Shown: positions 11,691 to 23,896, numbered from the stretch's first letter. The stretch: 64,000 bases of DNA from Gonatopus flavifemur (GCA_018340375.1 JAFFJZ010000014.1:2232001-2296000); one strand, 5' to 3'. Notes: generated by a model from the letters alone, not told the origin. Numbers and translations are program-made.

Positions 11691-12170
11691 ATCGCATTGT
11701 AGAACTTCAGATACAAACTGTTGATATCTGTATGTTTAGGGATATTAACTTTTTCTTCAATACTGAAATACAAGATTCTCACGGTTAAACTGTATGTTAT
11801 TATAGGAAGAATATACTCCCCATAAAAATCCGTATTTCAATCATAAGAATCTCTGTGACTTGTGAAGACGGAATGAGAATTTCAAGAACAGTATTATATA
11901 GACCAACAGAATGTATAGTTATCATCGAAATCCGTATTTCGATCATATGGATCTCTGTTCCCTGTGGCTATGAAATGGAGATTACAACAATAGTATTATA
12001 CTGTCCAACACAATACATAGTTATGATGAATAACAATCTTTTATTATATGCATCATCATAATCCCCCTCCTTGATGAAAGTCAAGTACAAACTATAAGGA
12101 TCCTAAGATATGAACATTTTGGAGAGTTGACGTTCTCTAAGTAAGGCTATAATTGGTGAGTACGAAAGCA
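11691..12170. other. Non-coding DNA
   Basis: A loosely duplicated phrase (ATCCGTATTTC with ATCTCTGT following) appears near 11825 and 11930, an imperfect direct repeat about 105 bp apart. Nothing else is supported. Confidence 0.3.
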
Positions 12171-12171
12171 A

Positions 12172-12217
12172 GCCTCGATACCCGAGCGGCTAAGGTGACC
12201 GACTTGAACGCTATCAA
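12172..12217 (+). other. 5' half of a Ser/Leu-type tRNA-like sequence
   Basis: ACCCGAGCGGCTAAGGTGAC followed by CGACTTGAA resembles the D-arm and anticodon-arm side of a class II tRNA. The match stops exactly where the palindromic MITE at 12218 starts. No convincing 3' half with a B box is found beyond it. It is a fragment, probably of a SINE head, not a functional tRNA. Confidence 0.3.
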
Positions 12218-12500
12218 CCCGCCCAGATAATACACGGAGAATTCCTCTTCGAGAGCAAGAATAGAACTCTTCAAGAATTTTTTTCGTACTAATAAATTCA
12301 TATAGAGCTCTGGAGGGGTTCAATCTGTCGGACATTAACAAGCTCTTTGAGAATAGAAGAAGTGTTGGTTGAGTACTCTCAAAGAACTCGTTAATGTGCG
12401 ACAGATGGAACTCCTCCAGAGCTGTATATGAATCCATTGGTTCGGAAAGAGTTCTGTTCTCGCTCCTGAAAAAGAATTCTTCGTGTGTTATCTGGGTGGG
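12218..12500. mobile_element. Palindromic MITE
   Basis: The 283-bp sequence folds on itself. Left CCCGCCCAGATAATACACG pairs with right CGTGTGTTATCTGGGTGGG. The arms continue for about 130 bp each, through AGAGCTCTGGAGG and CCTCCAGAGCT, to a small loop near 12370. There is no coding capacity. A flanking target duplication is not clear. Confidence 0.7.
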
Positions 12501-13144
12501 TCCATGTCCTGGGGAATATCTTTTTTTTTCGATTCCATATTATTGTTCTCTTATTTCAAGCAACTGAAGATAGTAATCGTATTATATTATGATAATCTCA
12601 TATTATGATGGGAAATAACTGTTTTCCCTTGCTGTGATTATATTGATATATTACTGGTTAACAGATCCATCTACCCCAAAACAAACACCTTCATCATGAA
12701 TGGATACTTGTCCTCATACTTGAAAATATAATATCAAATATTCCAGCCTTCATGATATCAAGAGACGCGGTAGCGTCTCGACGCCAAGTACATGAGAACC
12801 CTGAGAGGGAAAAAAATGCAAAAGCATAAGTCGTGCGCTACCGTGTATCTTCACACGAAAACCAAGATTTTCTATTATCTGAGAATCTTTAACCCACAAT
12901 AACTCATCACACATTGAATTTCACGAAAAGATAATTACACTTCTATTATATAATTCGAATACACACTTCCGATGAGGCACACTACGAAGTTGATCCGTTC
13001 ACGCGATCCCGAGATACAAACGTTTCAAATTTTCATGCGATCAAAATATTACTATTCTGATCCATCATCGTCATCATTCTTCCGAACACCTCAGATCTTC
13101 GCTAGAACCAATTCGGGCCGGTTTTCAATTTTCGCTACCTTTTA
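12501..13144. other. Non-coding AT-rich DNA
   Basis: No gene is supported. A short GC-richer phrase with an imperfect palindrome (GACGCGGTAGCGTCTCGACGCC) lies near 12765. Nothing else stands out. Confidence 0.3.
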
Positions 13145-13272
13145 TGGTCTAGACACATAAGCTACGTAAACGTGAACGTAACGAACGGAAGGATACGCAG
13201 ATCTTGTATACAATTTTTGCACATCTCTCCGTTTCTTACGTTCATGCTTACGTAGCTTGTGTGTCTAGACCA
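13145..13272. repeat. Short near-perfect hairpin
   Basis: Left GGTCTAGACACATAAGCTACG pairs with right GTAGCTTGTGTGTCTAGACC. Pairing continues through TAAACGTGAACGTAACG to a small loop near 13210. The 128-bp size and lack of coding suggest a small MITE. Confidence 0.65.
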
Positions 13273-13434
13273 TTAGACAGGTTTCAAATGATACCAATGT
13301 CACTCTCTCCCTTTCTTTTTCCCAGCAGCCAATAGCGTTCATTGTCCATCTCAGTATAGTATGGTATACGTTGTATACAAATAAACATAGATCTGTCAAT
13401 GAATGATGAAATGCTGTGTGACAGGTTATATATA

Positions 13435-15287
13435 CAGGGTGATTCAAATTTCCCGCACCCTCTTTCGGGAGTAGATTTCTGATGAAATTCTAAAACGATT
13501 TGTCCTTTCGCACAATGCTCTCCGACGCATAATTTCCGAGATATAATTAATTGAAGTTGACTAATTATAAGGTGGATCCATCGGTCATTCAGGAGCGTCA
13601 TAACAGAACGAGAGAGGAAGGTGCTTGCAGAGGGCACTCACACAATCACCTGATCGGTATAATGGATACGATTTACCAACATACAAATTAGTAAATTTTC
13701 TATGTAGAACAATTGAATTCGTCGACACTGTGGAAAAATTGATTATTGTCATGAATTCTTATCACGATATGCTGTAGGTGAAAGTTGTAATTTCAGTAAT
13801 GATTTTTATCACGCAGACAAATGTGAAATAGTGTTATCTCGTAGGGATAGGGATTCAAGTGGGAGAAAAAAGTTTAACTACTCGTTTTCAATCAGAATTT
13901 TCATGTAAAGAAGAAAACATGAGAATTTTCATTCATCCGATACCCAATTTGAACGGTTTGATTAGTAAATTCAACACAAGAGATTGGATTCCGAATCCTG
14001 TATTCTGGTTGGTCGAGAATCAATGTATGTTAGATCAATCCTCGGCCGTTTCAAACGATTCTTCTGAAGAATGTGTTTTCGACTTATCCCAACCACAACA
14101 TTGAACAATGATGAATTTATTCGAATTCACCCTTTTTACATCATCCGATGATTATAAAGGGTTTATCGAACGTTAATAACTTACTTGAGATCACTCAAGA
14201 TCATTCATGTTTAAATCAAAATCTAATTCAAATTGTGTGCAAGTTCGAGCGCGTTTCTACGTTTAGAAAATGTATTCGTCCTAAAAAGGACGGATTTGGT
14301 TAATCCTCAAAGACAATTCTTCTTCCATTTGAAATAACAATATGCCCTTTGAAGTCATATGTGCTTCAAATGGAACTGTTTCGAGCTGTCACCTGATTGG
14401 TTGATTCGTATCACGAATGGTTGATTGATGCCAAACAAACCGTATGTGATTACAAAGTCAATCAAGTGCAAAGATTGGGTCGTATACGATGTCACACCTT
14501 GTATTTTCGTCGAAATTGATGGATTCTGCGAGTTGAAGTGAGTTATTACCGTTCGATAAACCCTTTATAATCATCGAATGATGTAAAAAGGGTGAATTCG
14601 AATAAATTCATCATTGTTCAATGTTGTGGTTGGGATAAGTCGAAAACACATTCTCCAGAAGGATCGTCTGAAACGGCCGAGGATTGATCTAATATACCTT
14701 GATTCTCGACCAATCAGAATACAGGATTCGGAATCCAATCTCTTGTATTAAACTTACTAATCAAACCGTTCAAATTGGGTATCTAATGAATGAAAATTCT
14801 CATGTTTTCTTCTTTACATGAAAATTCTGATTGAAAACGAGTAGTTATACTTTTTCCTCCCACTTGAATCCCTATCCCTACGGAAGAACACTATTTTACA
14901 TTTGTCTGCGTAATAAAAATCATTACTGAAATTACAACTTTCACCCACAGCATATCGTGATAAGAATTCATGACAATAATCAATTTTTCCACAGTGTCGA
15001 CGAATTCAATCGTTCTACATAGAAAATTTACTAATTTGTATGTTGGTGAATCGTATCCATTATACCGATCAGCTGATTGTATGAGTGCCCTCTGCAAGCA
15101 CCTTCCTCTCTTGTTCTGTTATGACGCTCCTGAATGACCGATGGATCCACCTCATAATTAGTCAACTTTAATTAATTATATCTCGGAAATTATGCGTCGG
15201 AGAGCATTGTGCGAAAGGACAAATCGTTTTAGAATTTCATCAGAAATCTACTCCCGAAAGAGGGTGCGGGAAATTTGAATCACCCTG
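13435..15287. mobile_element. 1.85-kb foldback with CAGGGTG ends
   Basis: Arms of about 750 bp (13435-14187 and 14537-15287) are inverted copies differing at only scattered positions, around a 350-bp spacer. The ends are CAGGGTGATTCAAATTTCCC and its complement, each flanked by TA (13433-13434 and 15288-15289). This is the terminus and target rule of the Tc1/mariner-like elements elsewhere in the window. No transposase fragment is visible in arms or spacer. It is best read as a non-autonomous relative of the CAGGGTG long-TIR family. Confidence 0.85.
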
Positions 15288-15554
15288 TATATGTATATAT
15301 ATGAGTTTTGAAAAAAAACCGTGAGTGTTGGAAATTATGAAATCGAGGTGTGTATTATTATAAAGTTCTTTTCAAGATAGGCCAGTATAGGCTCATCAAA
15401 GGCCTAAACCATTTATAACCATAACCATATGTATAGTACCACATAGTCATATGTGGTTCAGAGCTCGATCTGTCAACCTGTTTATTCACAGGTTAAATGA
15501 TATATATTATATATTACATAAAGTACCAGATGGATGAATTTCAGGTTATCCTAT

Positions 15555-16712
15555 GAGGCCACCAAATGAGATTGATAGTGAAGATAGCTAGCATACACAT
15601 TTGTGATACGTCTGCTTCGTCTCCCGCTACTTGTGATGCTACTCCAAGAAACTGATGAGCCCAGCATGTTGTAAAGATCTGTGGCATATCTACTGCATTT
15701 TCAGCTTCGAAGAAATCACTGTATTCAAGAGTTTTTATCCGAACAATATTTCAGATACTTCGATGTAGCTAAAGTAACTGGAGACCAACCCCAACTTCTA
15801 CCGTTGGTCAAACTTTCAACATCTCATTGGGTTTTGTCATCGACTTCACTTTCTAAAAACTTGTTATATTGCGTTGAGGTTTTTTGATGGATTCCACTTT
15901 CTGATTATAAGGGATGATTCAGTTATTGATTTATCACATTATCTTTAATCATCCATTTCATGTCATTCATTATCGATTAGATCCACTTTATAATCTGTAG
16001 TTCATCTATTCAGTACTACATTGCCTAAGAAATGACCTAAATGAAATGGATGGTGGTGGTGGACGACGTGCAGATCGGATGGTGCATTTCCTTCGTTTTA
16101 TCTTTTCTCATTGATCTAATACTTGATTTCAACAAGAGTTGTAATTGGATTGCTTGAGTAGTATCACAGGTGTATAAGGAAACACAAAAACGGAGCAAAT
16201 ATACCATAGACCTCTATGTCGTCTACCACCACTATCAATGTCATATAGGTGGTCTTGTGGAAATTTTGTATTAAATTGGTGATCAATAGCATGAAATGGA
16301 TGATTGAAGATTGTGTAATGAATCGGTAACTGAATCATCCCTTATGATCAGGAAGAGGAATTCATCAAAAAACCCCAACGCAATATCAAAAGGTTTTAGA
16401 AAGTGAAGTCGATGACAAAACCCAATGAGATTTTGAAAGTTTGACCAACGGTAGGAGTTGAGGTTGGTCTCCAGTTACTTTAGTTATATTGAAGTATCTC
16501 AAATATTGTTTCAATAAAAACTCTTGAATACAGTGATTTCTTCGGAACTGAAGATGCAGTAGATAGCCCACAGATCTTCACAACATGCTGGGCTCATCAG
16601 TTTCTTGGAGTAGCATCACAAGTGGCTGGAGACGAAGCAGAAATGAAGCGGACGTATCACAAATTTGTATGCTAGCTATCTTCACTATCAATTTCATTCG
16701 TTGGTTTCACAT
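15555..16712. mobile_element. Imperfect foldback element
   Basis: The left arm (about 15555-15990) and right arm (about 16230-16712) are inverted copies. GATTGATAGTGAAGATAGCTAGC near 15572 pairs with its complement near 16670, and the pairing of AAACTGATGAGCCCAGCATG near 15650 with its complement near 16585 is almost perfect. The inner part is more diverged. No clear terminal motif or target duplication can be fixed. Apparent peptides on both strands are mirror shadows of the same arm. Confidence 0.75.
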
Positions 16713-17176
16713 TCGGATGAAGGAAATGGAAAAGCGGAATGGATATATCACAGGTCCATCCGATACTGGTATCAGATCCTTTACGTACTGTTTCAGGGGA
16801 ATGAGGGAGAAACAAAATGAAATGGATATACCATAGATCTGAGTGTTTGCCACCACCACCATCAATTTTCATTTTCATCTTCCGCAGCAGAGTCCATCCA
16901 CCGCAGATCCTCAGGTCAGGTCCACTTCAAGGTCCAACTGGCGAACAACTTAATATATACAGTGAACTAAAATATTGTGACATGAATCTGAAAACATCCA
17001 AAATACATTCACAACACAATAACACTTAAAAATTATTCATTTGCGTTTTATTTTAACAGAAGTATAATTACTTTGTATTTACAAGAAAAAAATATATATC
17101 AATCTTTATGTTAGGTACCACAATGATCAATGTCGTCAGGTAGCGTCATAGGAAAATGAACAAAAGGCAGGAGCGC
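16713..17176. other. Non-coding flank with a repeat shared with 27155-27215
   Basis: Positions 17108-17160, around GGTAGCGTCATAGGAAAATGA, match 27155-27215 in inverted orientation. The match reaches almost to the edge of the retrotransposon LTR at 17177. The two flanks of the BEL/Pao element therefore share a repeat in opposite orientation, suggesting insertion into a pre-existing palindromic or repeated region. Confidence 0.45.
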
Positions 17177-17412
17177 TATCTAAAACTCGTGGAAAATTGT
17201 TAACTAAGATTAACCGAATCAGAACTTTTAGTAGAATGTTGGGAACAATGAAAGAAAGAAAGAAAGAAAGGGAGAGCAAAATGGACTGTACAAAGCGGAG
17301 GACTCTAGTGCGATTATAGGAAAAGTGAGTTCCGCTTCGTACAAGATTCCGAAAGAATTAGAAAAAGATTCATAAATAATAGATATAATCATCGAATACT
17401 GAACAGAATATA

Positions 17413-19444
17413 CAGGGTGGGGCATTTGAAGTGTCGCGGGCGTTTTTTCCGAAAATAAAGTGAGATACGAGAAAATTTTTCGGACAAAAGTTGTAGGGTA
17501 CCGAGGGGGACATCCGATGGTGGCCTTGGCTTTGACCTCAAATCTCATCTTCAAGGGCATTCTGAGATCAACTCTTGTTTTTTCAATAGCATCTCATATT
17601 TTTTACTGCAGATTTGGATTCAAGGTCAAAAACCAAGAAACTTTTGTCTGAACCATTTTCCTGAAATCCGCAAAAATGGCGCTCTAATCGATATTGTTCC
17701 ATTTTGAATCTGACATTCGAATAATTCGAAAACGAAGGGTCTTGCAAAAGAATGTTTCGTACAAAAGTTGTCAATACACAACACATTTCAATCGTCTACA
17801 TTACCACCATTCAGAGCTCACGCGATGTGAACAAACGACGGGGTTCAGTGAAAATTCACGATTTTGAAAGTCAGTTTGTCAGTTACATTTGATTATTACT
17901 CGGTTTATGACGAATTGAAAATCATGGATATCCGATACACGGTTTCTGAAAAGATCGATATGATCTACATTCACGGTGAAGTGCATAAGAACCCCAGACA
18001 AGCATATGACTTGTATGCAGAACGATTTCCTGAAAGAACAACGTCATCCATTAGGTATTTTCAACGCATTACAAAATTATTCTCAGGAACGGGAAGTGTT
18101 ACAAGGGAAAAACGACATCGAATGAGAACTGTTAGCGGAGAGAATGCGGAAGTTAATGTACTAGCTGAAGTAGCCAATAATCCAGACGTGAGCTCTCGTG
18201 AAATTGAACTCCATTCGGGAATTTCTCGAAGAAGTGTTCTTCGAATACCGAAACGTCACAAATTCCATCCGTATCACATTTGTTTGCATCAAGACCTTCA
18301 CGATGATGATTTCGAAAATCGTGTACAGTTTTGTCGATGGGGTCTAGCGCAAATGCACAATAACAACTTCATCAACATATTATTTTCTGATGAGTCGACG
18401 TTCACCAATCATGGTCAAGTAAATCGACATAATATGCATTACTGGGCGACAGAAAATCCAAGATGGTTACGTCAAGTAGAGCATCAAAGACAATGGGCTG
18501 TGAATGTTTGGTGTGGTATTTTTCGATCTCGAGTAATTGGACCGTACTTCATTGCAGATACGCTAAATGGAGAGAAGTACAGACATTTCTTAGATCAAGT
18601 ACTTCCAACATTACTCGAAGACATACCTATTCAGGAACGATTGAATATGTGGTATCAACACGATGGTTGTCCATCCCATTATGCAGTCACAGCTCGAGGA
18701 ATATTGGACAGAGATTATCCTGGACGATGGATAGGACGTCGTAGACCAGTTCATTGGCCTGCCCGTTCTCCGGATCTTACTTCTCCAGATTTTTTTATAT
18801 GGGGATACATAAAAGATACAGTTTATCAACAAGCACCGACTACACCTGAGAATATGCGTCAACGAATCATCAATGCATGCGCGAGCATCAATGAAGATAT
18901 TTTAGCACGAGTTCAGTAATCTTCTGTAAAACGTTTTGAAATGTGTATTGAAGTCGAAGGCCATCATTTTGAGCATCTACTGCATTAAAATTATCCAAGT
19001 GATGTAGACGATTGAAATGTGTTGTGTTTTGTCTGTTATACCCCATCACCTCCGTTTCAGTTCAAGGGGTCCCCCTTGGAATCAGACAACTTTTGTACGA
19101 AACATTCTTTTGCAAGACCCTTCGTTTTCGAGTTATTCCAATGTCAGATTCAGTATGGAACAATATCGATTAGAGCGCCATCTTTGCGGATTTCAGGGAA
19201 ATGGTTCAGACAAAAGTTTCTTGGTTTTTGACCTAGAATCCAAATCTGCAGTAAAAAATATGAGATGCTATTTAAAAGACAAGAGTTGACCTCAGAATGC
19301 CCTTGAAGATGAGATTTGAGGTCAAAGCCAAGGCCACCATCGGATGTCCCCCTCGATACCCTACAATTTTTGTCCGAAAAATTTTCTCGTATCTCATTTT
19401 ATTTCTGGAAAAAACGCCCGCGACACTTCAAATGCCCCACCCTG
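17413..19444 (+). mobile_element. DD41D Tc1/mariner-like element with long TIRs
   Basis: The 2032-bp element begins CAGGGTGGGGCATTTGAAG and ends with its complement. Inverted repeats are about 400-440 bp (17413-17810 and 19000-19444); the right copy has about 50 extra bases. TA flanks both ends (17411-17412 and 19445-19446). Removing the element and one TA gives GAACAGAATATATATACAGC, exactly the sequence at the same place in the other LTR (near 26280). That proves insertion into a complete LTR. The transposase gene lies on the + strand. Confidence 0.95.
17924..18919 (+). pseudogene. Tc1/mariner-like DD41D transposase, late stop
   Basis: From the ATG at 17924 the frame gives 331 residues. The N-terminus (SEKIDMIYIHGEVHKNPRQA, then YAERFPER) is the helix-turn-helix region typical of insect Tc1/mariner-like proteins with a DUF4817-type head. 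A second HTH follows (SREIELHSGISRRSVLR). The catalytic acidic residues lie in LFSDEST, YQHDGCPSHY and SPDLTSPDFFIWG. I count 41 residues between the second Asp and the Asp of SPDFF, so DD41D, as in the rosa group. A TAA at 18917 ends the frame 23 codons before the next stop (18986). The readthrough region encodes the family's normal C-terminus, with HHFEHLL. It is probably a recently disabled gene; the truncated protein might still fold. Confidence 0.85.
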
Positions 19445-19773
19445 TATATACAGCAAGATTCGTTAAATTGTAACGAGAATGGAGAGACCCGTGTCTGAGA
19501 CAACGGAGAATATTTCAACAGTTCTTGAATGGACAAGAATAAAGAAATTTGTCTGGCCAAGACAATTATTCGTACAAGCGTTGTGAAATGACAGAGGAGA
19601 GGAGTACGTCCGTACTCCGTGAGTTGCGATGAGCCTCTAATCAGAGAGGGGATCAACGATCTCGTGAGTCAGGAGGAATATTGTCCCCTTCCTCCCATCC
19701 CCTGGAAGAGATACTAGATACGAGAATTCATGCAGTGGTAGTACCAGAGGTAGAGGTTCCTCAGGCTCGAACA

Positions 19774-19785
19774 TTCCCCCACCAA
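19774..19785 (-). promoter_or_regulatory. Polypurine tract of the BEL/Pao element
   Basis: The minus strand reads TTGGTGGGGGAA immediately before the LTR start TGTTCG. A G-rich tract directly upstream of the 3' LTR is where plus-strand DNA synthesis is primed in LTR retrotransposons. Its position just after the last pol domain supports the LTR boundary at 19773. Confidence 0.65.
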
Positions 19786-19879
19786 AATGAAGATTTTTGA
19801 ACCTAATCTGGCGTAGGGTCGGTCAGCTTCTGGAGATTTGCGTCCAAGGGAAGAAAGCAGACTTTCGTGAGAGGTCTCG

Positions 19880-21273
19880 TTAGGGTACCTGAAGGGGTGC
19901 GTATTGTGGCGACACGAACGGGGCCGTCGTGACCGAGGAAACTTCTTGGATTCGTCCCAAACTCCAGAGATTGGGTGGAAGCGCCTTATTTATGAGAATC
20001 ACCATCATCCCTGGCTTAATGTGGGTGGTTCGATGAGTCCATTCAGTTCTCTGCATTGAAGTGTGTAGATATTCTTTTGACCAGCGTTTCCATAGGTCCT
20101 GTACACATCGTGAGATGAGGTTCCATCTGGCGTTGTGGGAGATGTGTTCGGCGAGGAAATCCGGTTCTGGACGGCTGAGTAACAGGGAAGCTCTCACGAG
20201 GAAGTGGCACGGGGTTAAATAGTCGAACCCGTCGTGTGGGTTGCTGGATATCGGGCATAATGGTCTAGAATTCAATATGGCTTCAACTTCAGCCAACAAC
20301 GTTAAGAATTCGGGTAGAGTTAGGACTGAACTGTCCATTACGCGTTGTAAATGAACTTTCATGCATTTCACTGCTGCCTCCAAAGATCCTCCGAAATGCG
20401 GGGCAGCAGGTGGGTTGAAACGCCATGTGATTCTTCGTTCTTCACAGTGATTTCGGATTTGTGGTTCCGCGTTCTGTAAAACATCAGCCAATTCTTTCAA
20501 TTGTCGGGCTGCTCCTACAAATTGGTGCCTTTGTCGCTCAGGAGTTGAGGAGGGAGGCCTTTTCGAGCGACGAAGCGGTCTAAAGCTGCAAGGAAGGTCG
20601 ATGTCCAGATGTCTTCCACGATGACTAAGTGCACTGCGCGCGTACTCATACACATGAATATTATTATCCAATTCTTATTACTACGAGCATTACGACGCTT
20701 CAATTCATTCACCATGTAGGGACCCGCCAGATCGAGACCCGTATGAATGGAAGCGCGAACAGTTTGAAACCGAACACTCGGCAAACTTGACATGAAGGGC
20801 TGTACCGGAGTCGCTCTAAAGCGATAACACGTAATACACTTGAAAAGGATGTTACTGAGTAGAGATCGGATGCCCGGAATCCAGAATTTGCATTGTACTA
20901 GTGATGGAATGAGTTGTGGACCGCCGTGTAAGGTGGTCTTATGGTAATATGTGCAGAGTAACTCGGCTAGTTTGTTCCTTTTAGGGATTAAAAGGGACTG
21001 TTTCTCAGTATCAGGCAAAGGTGCCAGCTCAAGTCTACCCCCCACTCTCAAGAGTCCCCGAAGAGATATAAAGGGCGTTAATTGACGGATGGATCCTTTG
21101 ATAGGTCGATCCTTTTTTGAATTTTGAAATATATCCGAGTAATACTTCTGTTGAGTGTCACGTACTATTATTTCGAGGCTCTGATCGAGTTCAGATTGCG
21201 TTAGCCCCCCCCCCTCCCCCCGAAATTCGTGTGTCTTTGTCCAACCGAATATTGTCACAAAACCTTCTAACAT
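19880..21273 (-). pseudogene. BEL/Pao integrase and C-terminal DUF5641-like region
   Basis: Two overlapping frames (21273-20515 and 20671-19880) together cover the integrase. First comes the zinc-binding region HKTTLHGGPQ with CITCYRFRA. Then come the catalytic-core segments GLDLAGPY, STRAVHLVIVEDIWTSTFLAALDRF (partly written here as a position marker: residues ~190-215) and APHFGGSLEAAVK. The last part (residues from HFGG onward: EAILNSRPL, LTPCHFL, WKRWSKEYL) is the conserved C-terminal stretch of BEL/Pao pol. A frameshift near 20600 separates core and C-terminus. Function would be insertion of cDNA into the genome; this copy is broken. Confidence 0.85.
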
Positions 21274-21289
21274 AACTTAAAATACGAAC

Positions 21290-22105
21290 TTATTTGGGAA
21301 AAGAAGAAATCTTGTTCAAGAGGGTTTCGAGGGTATTGTCCGCTTGCGACGAAGGGTTTCCTGGTGCAATAAGGGAGATCACCTCAGGTTTTACTTCAGG
21401 GATACTATCTATGCTGTTTCCACGTGTAATGGGCCATTCTGAGATGGGTAGGCGAAGGAACTCTGGACCCTTCCACCACAGAGGAGTATTCAGCAAGGAA
21501 TGAGGGTTCAATCCACGGGTTTATCGGTCCCCTCAACATGAAACCACCAATCTGGAGGCGTTACTTCTAGAATGCCTGAACTGTCCGTGTAACAAAATAC
21601 TCTATAACAGGAGAGGTACGCGAGGAACTTATCGATAGTATTTACACGAGATGATAACAAAACGGCTCCTTCCAATTCCAACCGCGGAATTGTCAATGAT
21701 TTGAGCGGTGCCACTTTGTGTTTTGCTTCAGGCAAATGAATTTGTGGATTCGATTCGTCGGTCGTATCTACGATGTATAGGCAGCAGGCGTAGCCCTTCT
21801 CACTGGCGTCGCTGAAACCCACTATCTTATAGTCGCCTCGAGGAACGATATTCAATGAACGAGGTATCTGAATTCTCGCCACGAGCTCCAACTCTGAATG
21901 GAATTTTTGCCATGCTCGTGCATATTCTGGGTTCGTCATCCCAATTAACCCCGAGGATCCAAAGTTTTTGGATAAAATATTTTATCCACAATGTAATAGG
22001 AGCGAGGTACCCCATTACATCGAATATTCGGGCCACTTGGGAGAGGATACCGCGTTTGGTGGCAAGTAACGAATCGGTGTTGACCACACAGCGGAATACG
22101 TCCAA
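21290..22105 (-). pseudogene. BEL/Pao RT connection and RNase H region
   Basis: Fragments in different frames give ILSQVARIFDVMGYLAPITL (22060-22000), the typical segment after the RT palm. They then give DYKIVGFSDASEKGYACCLY and a TDSSGILE-like segment, corresponding to RNase H acidic positions. FRLPISEWP-like sequence near the end is also typical of BEL/Pao. Frameshifts near 21900 and 21510 split the domain. Confidence 0.8.
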
Positions 22106-22114
22106 GCTGGGGTC

Positions 22115-23106
22115 TCAATTTAGACCAAATAACTTGACATAATCGGCTCGGTCGAATAATATTAAAGTTCCCCGTTTAGGGGTAGAAACTGGACTTAAAA
22201 CTAACGAGTTATTACTAGAAATCTTATGGAGTTCAAATCCCCCTAAACCAAGCAATTCTTCCAAGTCTTCATAAAGAGATATCGCTTCTTCTTCCGAGGG
22301 AAAAGAACATACGATGTCATCAACATGGATGTTCGAGGTTAGCACTTCCGAGGCTCGTGGAAAGCGTTTTCCTTCGTCTGTCACCAGCTGTCGAATCACT
22401 CGCTAAGCGAGATACGGACTGCAAGTCAGACCGGAGGGCAAGGTGGTAATCTCCCACTCTTCTATCGGCGAAGAATAATCTGCCCGCCAGAGAAGATGGG
22501 TGGACCGGGCGTCATTCGGATTTAATTGGATGCAACGAAACATCTGAGTGATGTCCGCCGAGAAACTAACGGGATATGATCGAAACTCGAGAAGAATGTC
22601 GGCGATATCGGTTTGTAACTTGGGGCCCGTTATGAGACAATCATCTAGAGAGAGAGAGAAGTATCGCTTCTCTCACTCGCGTTAAATACGACTCGCACCT
22701 TTGCGCTCTTGCTGTCGCGGATCACTGCGTGATGGGTCATTATATATCCTGCGAGATGAGGGGCTTCACGCATATGACCCTGCGTTACATAATCTTGAAG
22801 ATTAGCGTTATAAGGATCTGGCAACGCGGAATTTCGTTGCAATCTGTGCTCTAGGCTGATCAGCCGTTTTTGAGCGATAGAACGGGTAGATCTCAGACTC
22901 TCCGGGGGTCGACCCTCTCGAAAGACTTCGTATTTTCCCGAAGCATCGCGTTGAGTCGTGTGAGCGAAGAACTCCTCACACTCCTCGTCCAATGGGTCTG
23001 CGGGTATCGGAGTGTGTATTTCCTCTATCTCCCAAAATCTCTTTAAAAGAGAATTGATAGGGGGCGTGTGCGTTAGAAACGAGAGAACGAAAGGTTTTTC
23101 GGTCAT
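22115..23106 (-). pseudogene. BEL/Pao reverse transcriptase
   Basis: The first frame (23106-22645) has the N-terminal RT region with KVRVVFNASERSD. After a frameshift in a GA-rich microsatellite near 22650 the reading continues with FSADITQMFRCIQL (first catalytic Asp) and LPSGLTCSPY. It then meets a TAG near 22405. The next frame has NIHVDDIVCSF, the YVDD-box equivalent with His for Tyr. All RT motifs are recognisable, but the protein cannot be made in one piece. Confidence 0.85.
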
Positions 23107-23125
23107 TGATGGCCCTCACCGAAAA

Positions 23126-23896
23126 TTATGAAGCCATATATGCTTTGGATGGCGGCTGGCCCCCAGGTATGTGCGTCAGGGACTTTCCGAAGATATCGGA
23201 AAAGTGTTGGACTCCTACGAGTACATGGATTCGCCCAGGTTTACCGAATCCAGGATCTGCCAAGGGCAGGTTCTGAAAACGAGAGCGAATTTGTGGAGGT
23301 AGCGGAACTTTCGGAAGGTGGCTTGAAATGGATTTCAAAATGATCGCGTCTAATTTCAAGGTGGGTTGTGTACCCTGCATCGGAGCAATTTCACACTGAA
23401 CACACCCACGGTGATTTGAGAATCAAGAGTCGCCGATTCCTACGACATTCACCGGAAAGTGTTTTCTCTTTAGCTTCAAACTTTGAGCGAGTTCTTCAGT
23501 GATAAAGGAGGACTCACTCGCGGGATCTATTACCATCCTACAAGGAGCCCACTCTCCATTCGCGGTTAAGATTCGTCCTCTCGCCGTTCCCAGAAGCCCC
23601 ACGGAGGTATCGAACTGTCTCTGAATTTTTTGCGTTCTACAGTTCAGTACATTGATACTTGTTTCTGGTACTTCTACCGAGGTACTGGCGGAATGAGCTT
23701 GAATTCGTGGGTTATCAGAGGCGGTTTCGGGAACAGATCCGAGCGACATGTCCGAATGTAAGAATGTGTGGTGCGAACGAGTATTACATTTCCTACAACG
23801 GGATTTGCTCTTACAATTGGGACGCCGAAACACAGTCGTGAGCGTTTCACCAAATCGATTCGATTCCTCAGCGACATAGTTAGAAAGTGCGAGCAT
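23126..23896 (-). pseudogene. BEL/Pao aspartic protease region
   Basis: The frame 23896-23423 contains RCRKCNTRSHHTFLH, a CCHC-type knuckle at the gag end, followed by the DUF1758-like protease. The protease active-site region reads VIDPASESSFITEELAQ, where the family normally has Asp-Ser-Gly. The catalytic Asp is kept but the Ser-Gly is altered. A further frame to 23126 carries the linker to RT. The altered active site suggests decay beyond the frameshifts. Confidence 0.75.

Larger units (their letters stand above)
17177..19773 (-). repeat. 3' LTR of the BEL/Pao element, interrupted
   Basis: It starts on the minus strand with TGTTCGAGCC directly after the polypurine tract and ends with GATA at 17177. 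Without the 2034 bp of inserted element plus target copy it is about 563 bp. The part from 19579 down to 17177 matches the 5' LTR at 26430-26064. TATA-like sequence lies exactly at the insertion point of the transposon. Confidence 0.75.

Noticed and set aside
17860..17923. Upstream extension of the DD41D transposase before the ATG
   Set aside because: The extended frame begins at a TTG and adds 20 residues with no family match. The ATG at 17924 directly precedes the conserved DNA-binding region.
20043..20258. Plus- and minus-strand short frames inside the BEL/Pao integrase
   Set aside because: They are shadows of the integrase reading frame.
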